From assembly GCF_023074075.1 (NCBI RefSeq), contig NZ_JADPKT010000007.1, positions 186,001-250,000 of the forward strand: a stretch of DNA of 64,000 nucleotides, read 5' to 3'. Positions 58,241 through 64,000 of this stretch are shown one piece after another. The notes under the pieces were generated by a model. That model was not told the DNA's origin and did no database searches. It saw only the letters and a list, made by a program, of their open reading frames with translations. The position numbers and the translations under genes are program-made. This stretch comes from Bradyrhizobium sp. 138 (lineage in GTDB: Bacteria; Pseudomonadota; Alphaproteobacteria; Rhizobiales; Xanthobacteraceae). How positions within the stretch are numbered: the stretch's first letter is position 1; every line of letters starts with the position of its first letter.

Positions 58241-58795
58241 ATGCCCCTGCTCGCCATCGTCCACTTTTCCATCTCCGGCACCACCGAGAAACTGGCGCAT
58301 GCTGTGGCGCGCGGAGCCGCTGAAATGGCGGAGATCGCGCTTTGCCGCATCGCCGGCGACGACATTGTGTCGGGTCGCTTCCAGAATGAGCGGTTGCTGG
58401 AGACGATCGACCGCGCCGACGCGGTCGCCATTGGCAGCCCGACCTACATGGGCGGAGCAGCGGCGCAGTTCAAAGCCTTCGCAGACGCTTCAAGTGACAG
58501 ATGGACCCAGCAGCGCTGGGCCAACAAGTTCGCGGCCGGGTTCACCACAGGTGCTCTCGCCGGGGGCGACCAACTCCACACCTTGACCTACTTCTCCATT
58601 CTGGCTGCTCAGCATGGCATGCTCTGGTGCGGACTGGATATTCCGGGCGGGGAGGATCTGAGCGGCCGGAATCGTTTGGGCAGCCAACTTGGCTTGGCGA
58701 CACACTTGGTTGGCGGCTTGTTACCGCAAAGCGACGTCAGCACGGCCGAATATCTCGGCCAGCGATTGGCGACAATGGCAAGCCGCAACGGCTAA
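58241..58795 (+). CDS. Flavodoxin-like NAD(P)H:quinone oxidoreductase (WrbA-type)
   Basis: A 184-residue flavoprotein: LLAIVHFSISGTTEKLAHAV (FMN phosphate loop), ADAVAIGSPTYMGGAAAQFKAF, and KFAAGFTTGALAGGDQLHTL. It follows the HxlR gene by 94 bp on the same strand. Probable two-electron quinone reductase in the cytosol. Confidence 0.85.
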   Translation: MPLLAIVHFSISGTTEKLAHAVARGAAEMAEIALCRIAGDDIVSGRFQNERLLETIDRADAVAIGSPTYMGGAAAQFKAFADASSDRWTQQRWANKFAAGFTTGALAGGDQLHTLTYFSILAAQHGMLWCGLDIPGGEDLSGRNRLGSQLGLATHLVGGLLPQSDVSTAEYLGQRLATMASRNG

Positions 58796-58837
58796 CCCCA
58801 CCGTCACGAGGTTAGAGCGGCGCACTTAACGCTTATC

Positions 58838-58998
58838 CCGTCACCCCCGCGCAACGGCGAAGCCGTTGTCGCTGGAGGCGGCCGCTTCTTCAGCGGCCCT
58901 CGAAGGGCGACGGCCCCGCAGCATCTCGGCCGTTCATCCTTCGAGGCTCCCGGCGCAATGCTGCACATCGCGGCGTTCGCGCCTCAGGATGACGGGGT
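58838..58998. repeat. REP-like palindromic segment
   Basis: CCCGTCACCCCCGC at the left, then GCGGCCGCTTCTTCAGCGGCC, and CATCCTTCGAGGCTCCCGGC with GCGCCTCAGGATGACGGGG at the right form nested inverted arms. It matches the CCTTCGAG...CTCAGGATGA theme also seen at 34045-34105. Confidence 0.65.
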
Positions 58999-59017
58999 TT
59001 GATAGAAAGCCCCGCCG

Positions 59018-59278
59018 CTACGACAGCTTGCGCTTGCTCCGCAGTCTCAAGTGCTCGTCCGCTTCGAGCTGCGTCATGCCCAATAAATAATGTAACACGT
59101 GCAGCTTGTGGCGCTCGGCGAGCTTGCGTAGGGCAGCCGTCTGCTCGGCAATGAAGGCGACCGCCTCATCCGCCCCGCCCTCGCCCGGTTCCTCGTGGCG
59201 CGAGCCCCCCGGCACGCCGATAGCGGCGCGCGCCCGTTTCTTTCCTGGCCTAGTCACCAGACCCCACCCCGAATCCAT
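59018..59278 (-). CDS. Conserved hypothetical protein (86 aa)
   Basis: Starts MDSGWGLVTRPGKKRARAAI. The C-terminal part AFIAEQTAALRKLAERHKLHVLHYLLGMTQLEADEHLR is a regular helical segment that I recall as conserved in Bradyrhizobium. Cytosolic, no known domain. ATG 59278 is chosen; the longer frame is unsupported. It is divergent from topA. Confidence 0.72.
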   Translation of the reverse strand: MDSGWGLVTRPGKKRARAAIGVPGGSRHEEPGEGGADEAVAFIAEQTAALRKLAERHKLHVLHYLLGMTQLEADEHLRLRSKRKLS

Positions 59279-59484
59279 GCCCCGCAGAACCTTACGCCGA
59301 CATCGGCCGCAACTCCAAGGTGGTATTCTGCAACTTTCTCGATATGAAACTTTTCCCATCGTGGCGGCTTTCAACAGCGCCCGATTTGACAGGAACGGCC
59401 TCACCACCCATGTTCGGGTCGAAACGGCCGACCCGAGTCCTTTCGTTTTCGGCCCAAGATTTTCCCATAAGTTACTGGAACTAC

Positions 59485-62250
59485 ATGAATATCGTCATTG
59501 TGGAGTCGCCGGCGAAAGCCAAGACGATCAACAAATATCTGGGCTCGTCCTACGAGGTTCTGGCCTCGTTCGGCCATGTCCGCGACCTGCCCGCGAAGAA
59601 CGGCTCCGTGGATCCCGACGCCAATTTCAAGATGATCTGGGAGGTCGACCCCAAGGCCGCCGGCCGGCTCAACGACATCGCCAAGTCCCTGAAGAACGCC
59701 GATCGCCTGATTCTCGCCACCGACCCTGATCGCGAGGGTGAGGCCATCTCCTGGCACGTGCTGGAGGTGCTGAAGGAAAAGCGCGCACTGAAGGACCAGA
59801 AGATCGAGCGGGTGGTGTTCAACGCCATCACCAAGCAGGCCGTCTCGGACGCGATGAAGCATCCGCGCCAGATCGACGGCGCGCTGGTCGACGCCTATAT
59901 GGCGCGCCGCGCGCTCGACTATCTCGTCGGCTTCACCCTCTCCCCCGTGCTGTGGCGCAAGCTGCCGGGCGCCCGCTCCGCCGGCCGCGTGCAGTCGGTG
60001 GCGCTGCGCCTCGTCTGCGACCGCGAACTCGAGATCGAGAAGTTCGTCGCGCGCGAATATTGGTCGCTGATCGCGACGCTTCTGACCCCGCGTGGCGATG
60101 CGTTCGAGGCCCGCCTCGTCGGCGCCGACGGCAAGAAGATCCAGCGCCTCGACATCGGCACCGGCGCGGAAGCCGAGGACTTCAAGAAAGCGCTGGAAAC
60201 CGCCAGCTACGCCGTCACCGCGGTCGACGCCAAGCCGGCCCGGCGCAATCCGCAGGCGCCCTTCACCACCTCGACGCTGCAGCAGGAAGCCAGCCGCAAA
60301 TACGGCTTTGCGCCGGCGCACACGATGCGCATCGCCCAGCGCCTCTATGAAGGCATCGACATCGGCGGCGAGACCACCGGACTCATTACTTATATGCGTA
60401 CCGACGGCGTGCAGATCGCGCCCGAGGCGATCACCCAGGCGCGCAAGGTGATCGGCGAGGATTACGGCAATGCCTATGTGCCGGATGCCCCGCGCCAGTA
60501 CCAGGCCAAGGCCAAGAACGCGCAGGAAGCCCACGAAGCGATCCGCCCGACCGACATGTCCCGCCGCCCCGCCAGCATGAGCCGCAGGCTCGATGCCGAT
60601 CAGGCGAAACTCTATGAGCTGATCTGGAAGCGCACCATCGCGAGCCAGATGGAATCGGCCGAGCTCGAGCGCACCACCGTCGACATCACGGCGAAGGCAG
60701 GCTCCCGCACGCTGGAGCTGCGCGCCACCGGTCAGGTCGTCAAGTTCGACGGCTTCCTCGCGCTCTACCAGGAAGGCCGCGACGACGAGGAGGACGAGGA
60801 TTCCCGCCGCCTGCCCGCGATGAGCCCGAACGACGCGCTCAAGCGGCAGAGCCTGTCCGTCACCCAGCACTTCACCGAGCCGCCGCCGCGCTTCTCCGAG
60901 GCCTCGCTGGTCAAGCGCATGGAAGAGCTCGGCATCGGCCGGCCCTCGACCTATGCCTCGATCCTGCAGGTTCTGAAGGACCGCGGTTACGTCAAGCTGG
61001 AGAAGAAGCGCCTGCATGGCGAGGACAAGGGCCGCGTCGTCATCGCGTTCCTGGAGAGCTTCTTCAGCCGCTATGTCGAATACGACTTCACCGCGGGCCT
61101 GGAAGAGCAGCTCGACCGCATCTCCAACAACGAGATCTCCTGGCAGCAGGTGCTGAAGGATTTCTGGACCGGCTTCATCGGCGCCGTCGACGACATCAAG
61201 GATCTGCGCGTCGCGCAGGTGCTCGACGTGCTCGACGAGATGCTGGGGCCGCACATTTATCCGCCGCGTGCCGACGGCGGCGATGTCAGGCAGTGCCCGA
61301 ATTGCGGCACCGGCCGGCTCAACCTCAAGGCCGGCAAGTTCGGCGCCTTCGTCGGCTGCTCGAACTATCCGGAGTGCCGCTACACCCGCCAGCTCGCCGC
61401 CGACGGCGAAGCCAGCGCCGACCGCTCGCTCGGCCAGGATCCCGAGACGGGCCGCGATGTCTGGGTCAAGGCCGGCCGTTTCGGCCCCTATATCCAGCTC
61501 GGCGAACAGAAGGATTATGAGGAAGGCGAGAAGCCGAAGCGCGCCGGAATCCCGAAGGGCACCTCGCCCGGCGATGTCGATCTTGAGCTTGCGCTGAAGC
61601 TGTTGTCGCTGCCGCGCGAGATCGGCAAGCATCCGGAAACCGGCCAGCCCATCACCGCCGGCCTCGGCCGCTTCGGGCCGTTCGTGAAGCATGAGAAAAC
61701 CTATGCCAGCCTCGAGGCCGGCGACGAGGTGTTCGACATCGGCCTCAACCGCGCGGTGACGCTGATCGCGGAGAAGGTCGCCAAGGGCCCGAGCCGCCGC
61801 TTCGGCGCCGATCCCGGCAAGGCGATCGGCGACCATCCGACGCTCGGCACCGTCACCGTCAAGAGCGGCCGCTACGGCGCCTATGTCACCGCGGGCGGCG
61901 TCAATGCGACGATCCCCGCCGAGTTCGAAAAGGACACCGTCACGCTGCCGCAGGCGATCGCACTGATCGACGAGCGCGCGGCCAAGGGCGGCGGCAAGAC
62001 CAAGGCGAAGAAGGCGGCGAAGCCCGCCAAGGCCAAGAAGACTGCAGGCAAGGCCGCGGACGGCGAGGACGCCGCGCCAAAGCCGAAGAAACCGGCCGCG
62101 AAGAAAGCCGCGGCCAAATCGAAAACCGAATCCACCAGCAAGGCGCGCGCCGCCGTACCGTCGTCGGCCAAGACTTCTGCCACAAAGGCGTCGCCGACCA
62201 AGGCCGCCGCCAGCAAGGCTCCGGCCAAGAAGAGTGCCGGCAAGACTTGA
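59485..62250 (+). CDS. topA: DNA topoisomerase I
   Basis: A 921-residue type IA topoisomerase that relaxes negative supercoils. TOPRIM acids: E7 in IVIVESPAKAKT and D80, D82 and E84 in ATDPDREGEAI. The catalytic Tyr303 is in GLITYMRTDG. One clear four-cysteine zinc finger, CPNCGTGRLNLKAGKFGAFV with a following CSNYPEC, is followed by further topoisomerase C-terminal repeats. The last ~95 residues are a lysine/alanine-rich H1-like tail. ATG 59485 matches the standard MNIVIVESPAKAK start. Confidence 0.96.
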   Translation: MNIVIVESPAKAKTINKYLGSSYEVLASFGHVRDLPAKNGSVDPDANFKMIWEVDPKAAGRLNDIAKSLKNADRLILATDPDREGEAISWHVLEVLKEKRALKDQKIERVVFNAITKQAVSDAMKHPRQIDGALVDAYMARRALDYLVGFTLSPVLWRKLPGARSAGRVQSVALRLVCDRELEIEKFVAREYWSLIATLLTPRGDAFEARLVGADGKKIQRLDIGTGAEAEDFKKALETASYAVTAVDAKPARRNPQAPFTTSTLQQEASRKYGFAPAHTMRIAQRLYEGIDIGGETTGLITYMRTDGVQIAPEAITQARKVIGEDYGNAYVPDAPRQYQAKAKNAQEAHEAIRPTDMSRRPASMSRRLDADQAKLYELIWKRTIASQMESAELERTTVDITAKAGSRTLELRATGQVVKFDGFLALYQEGRDDEEDEDSRRLPAMSPNDALKRQSLSVTQHFTEPPPRFSEASLVKRMEELGIGRPSTYASILQVLKDRGYVKLEKKRLHGEDKGRVVIAFLESFFSRYVEYDFTAGLEEQLDRISNNEISWQQVLKDFWTGFIGAVDDIKDLRVAQVLDVLDEMLGPHIYPPRADGGDVRQCPNCGTGRLNLKAGKFGAFVGCSNYPECRYTRQLAADGEASADRSLGQDPETGRDVWVKAGRFGPYIQLGEQKDYEEGEKPKRAGIPKGTSPGDVDLELALKLLSLPREIGKHPETGQPITAGLGRFGPFVKHEKTYASLEAGDEVFDIGLNRAVTLIAEKVAKGPSRRFGADPGKAIGDHPTLGTVTVKSGRYGAYVTAGGVNATIPAEFEKDTVTLPQAIALIDERAAKGGGKTKAKKAAKPAKAKKTAGKAADGEDAAPKPKKPAAKKAAAKSKTESTSKARAAVPSSAKTSATKASPTKAAASKAPAKKSAGKT

Positions 62251-62270
62251 GATCAAGAATTAGAGGTTAA

Positions 62271-64000
62271 GTGAAACGCAAGAATGACCGTGGCTTTCCC
62301 GACCGGCAAGCCATCGTCGCCTTCATCAAGGCAAATCCAGGAAAGGTGGGGACTCGCGAAATTGCGCGTGAGTTCGGCCTGAAGAATGCCGATCGCGTCG
62401 AGCTCAAGCGCATGCTGCGCGAGCTCGCCGATGACGGAACCATCAAGAAAAAGCGTCACAAGGTGTCCGAGCCGGACGCGCTGCCGTCGACACTGGTCGC
62501 CGACATTACGGGACGCGACTCCGACGGCGAATTGATCGCCTCCCCCACCGAATGGGACGAGGTCGAGAGCGGCGAGCCGCCGAAGATCCGCATCCTGATG
62601 CCGCGCCGGCCGAAGCCCGGCACCGTCGCCGGTGTTCGCGACCGCGTGCTGCTGCGCGTCGAGCCGAGCAACGAGGAAGGCCCGGCCTATCGCGGCCACG
62701 TCATCAAGGTCTTCGACAAGTCGAAGAGCCGTATCCTCGGTGTGTTTCGCGCGCTCCCCGAAGGCGGCGGCCGCCTCGTGCCCGTCGACAAGAAGGCTGC
62801 CGACCGCGAGCTGAACATTGCAGCGGCCGATACGCACGGTGCGCAGGACGGTGACCTCGTCAGCGTCGACATCGTCCGCACGCGCAGCTTTGGGCTGGCG
62901 TCCGGCCGCGTGAAAGAGAAGCTCGGCTCGGTCAAGTCGGAAAAGGCGATCAGCCTGATCGCGATCTACGCGCACGACATCCCGCTGCAATTCTCGCCCG
63001 CCGCGATGCGCGATGCGGAAGCGGCGGAGCCCGCGAATCTCAAGGGGCGCGAGGACTGGCGCGACGTGCCGCTCGTCACCATCGATCCGCCGGATGCGAA
63101 AGACCACGACGACGCTGTACATGCCGAACCCGACCCTGATCCCAACAACAAAGGCGGTTTCATCGTCAACGTCGCGATTGCCGACGTGAGCTTCTACGTC
63201 CGGCCGGGCACCGCGCTCGACCGCGACGCGCTCGACCGCGGCAACTCGGTCTATTTCCCCGACCGCGTCGTGCCGATGCTGCCCGAGCGCATCTCCAACA
63301 ATCTCTGCTCGCTGGTGCCGGGCGAGCCGCGCGGTGCGCTCGCGGTGCGCATGGTGCTCGGCCCCGACGGCCGCAAGCGCTCGCACAGTTTTCATCGCAT
63401 CCTGATGCGCTCGGCCGCGAAGCTGAGCTACGCGCAGGCGCAGGCCGCGATCGACGGACGACCGGATGACACCACCGGCCCCCTGCTCGATCCGATCCTG
63501 AGGCCGCTCTATGCCGCCTATGCCTGCGCCAAGCGCGCGCGCGACGAGCGCGATCCGCTCAATCTCGATCTGCCCGAGCGCAAGATCCTCTTGAAGAGCG
63601 ACGGCACGGTCGATCGCGTCGTGGTCCCCGAGCGGCTCGATGCGCACAAGCTGATCGAGGAGTTCATGATCCTCGCCAACGTCGCCGCGGCCGAGATGCT
63701 CGAGAAGAAGTCGCTGCCGCTGATCTACCGCGTGCATGACGAGCCGACCTTGGAGAAGGTCCACGCGCTCAGTGAATTTCTTGAGACGCTCGACGTCCCC
63801 TTCACCAAATCAGGCGCGCTGCGCCCCACCTTGTTCAACCGCGTGCTGGCCCAACTCGAAGGCCACGACTATTACCCGCTGGTGAGCGAGGTCGTGCTGC
63901 GCGCCCAGGCGCAGGCCGAATATTCCTCCGAGAACTACGGTCATTTCGGCCTGAATTTGCGCCGCTACGCGCATTTCACCTCGCCGATCCGCCGCTATGC
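62271..64000 (+). CDS. rnr: Ribonuclease R (3' end beyond window)
   Basis: A GTG start at 62271, 20 bp after topA with AGAGG upstream, opens MKRKNDRGFPDRQAIVAFIK, a helix-turn-helix region (TREIAREFGLKNADRVELKR). The cold-shock domains follow. The RNB domain has TIDPPDAKDHDDAVHAEPD, IADVSFYVRPGT, RGNSVYFPDRVVPMLP and RYAHFTSPIRRYA at the window edge. RNase R digests structured RNA and works with tmRNA and SmpB. The gene is cut by the window at residue ~576, so the S1 and C-terminal part is missing here. Confidence 0.95.
   Translation, partial: MKRKNDRGFPDRQAIVAFIKANPGKVGTREIAREFGLKNADRVELKRMLRELADDGTIKKKRHKVSEPDALPSTLVADITGRDSDGELIASPTEWDEVESGEPPKIRILMPRRPKPGTVAGVRDRVLLRVEPSNEEGPAYRGHVIKVFDKSKSRILGVFRALPEGGGRLVPVDKKAADRELNIAAADTHGAQDGDLVSVDIVRTRSFGLASGRVKEKLGSVKSEKAISLIAIYAHDIPLQFSPAAMRDAEAAEPANLKGREDWRDVPLVTIDPPDAKDHDDAVHAEPDPDPNNKGGFIVNVAIADVSFYVRPGTALDRDALDRGNSVYFPDRVVPMLPERISNNLCSLVPGEPRGALAVRMVLGPDGRKRSHSFHRILMRSAAKLSYAQAQAAIDGRPDDTTGPLLDPILRPLYAAYACAKRARDERDPLNLDLPERKILLKSDGTVDRVVVPERLDAHKLIEEFMILANVAAAEMLEKKSLPLIYRVHDEPTLEKVHALSEFLETLDVPFTKSGALRPTLFNRVLAQLEGHDYYPLVSEVVLRAQAQAEYSSENYGHFGLNLRRYAHFTSPIRRY

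Noticed and set aside
59401..62256. Minus-strand ORF of 951 residues opposite topA
   Set aside because: Leu/Ala/Arg/Gly-rich antisense shadow of topA with no domain.

Overview
The window is a high-GC alphaproteobacterial chromosome segment that reads as Bradyrhizobium or a very close relative. The reasons are the gene order rpoZ-rsh-pdxJ-acpS-lepB-rnc-era-recO-parC, a Rhizobiales-type porin, a bradavidin-like avidin gene, a DUF3551-type secreted protein, and several palindromic or dispersed repeats that I recognise from Bradyrhizobium genomes. The assignment rests on reading and memory; no database search was run.

Layout. 1-9 kb is accessory: a chromate transporter, an orphan Imm21-type immunity gene, a GAF-adenylate cyclase, a truncated second chrA 3' end, two tiny ORFs, an avidin-like gene between two copies of a palindromic repeat, an orphan ABC substrate-binding protein, a long dispersed repeat and a GMC oxidoreductase. 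9.3-20.4 kb is a conserved housekeeping block on the minus strand: topoisomerase IV A, RecO, Era, RNase III, signal peptidase I, AcpS, PdxJ, Rsh and RpoZ. 20.7-29.4 kb holds an NYN nuclease and family-5 UDG pair, a peroxiredoxin, SmpB, MscL, DapA, a soluble lytic transglycosylase and a highly expressed porin. 30-35 kb starts at tRNA-Ser(GCU) and carries an O-GlcNAc-transferase-like GT41 protein with an FkbM methyltransferase, a Sel1-like protein and a 32-residue lysine-rich peptide. 35-39 kb is the gatCAB operon with two small coupled genes inside it. 39-48 kb is metabolic: two nitronate monooxygenases, LysR, a cyclase-family protein, RuvX, an AEC carrier, and a VanX-like/AidB/CPBP gene run.

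48.5-64 kb is the pyrB-pyrC'-plsY-dprA-topA-rnr block, with accessory genes inserted: patatin and amidase between plsY and dprA, and a redox cassette between dprA and topA (two HxlR regulators, azoreductase, SDR, flavodoxin-like protein). RNase R runs off the right edge.

Strongest points for follow-up: a perfect 18-bp inverted repeat between a divergent SDR/HxlR pair; a dihydroorotase homologue that has lost its HxH metal site; an avidin-like protein missing the tetramer-bridging Trp region; a ~250-bp chrA 3'-end duplication that brackets the Imm21 and cyclase genes; and two small genes translationally chained inside gatCAB.
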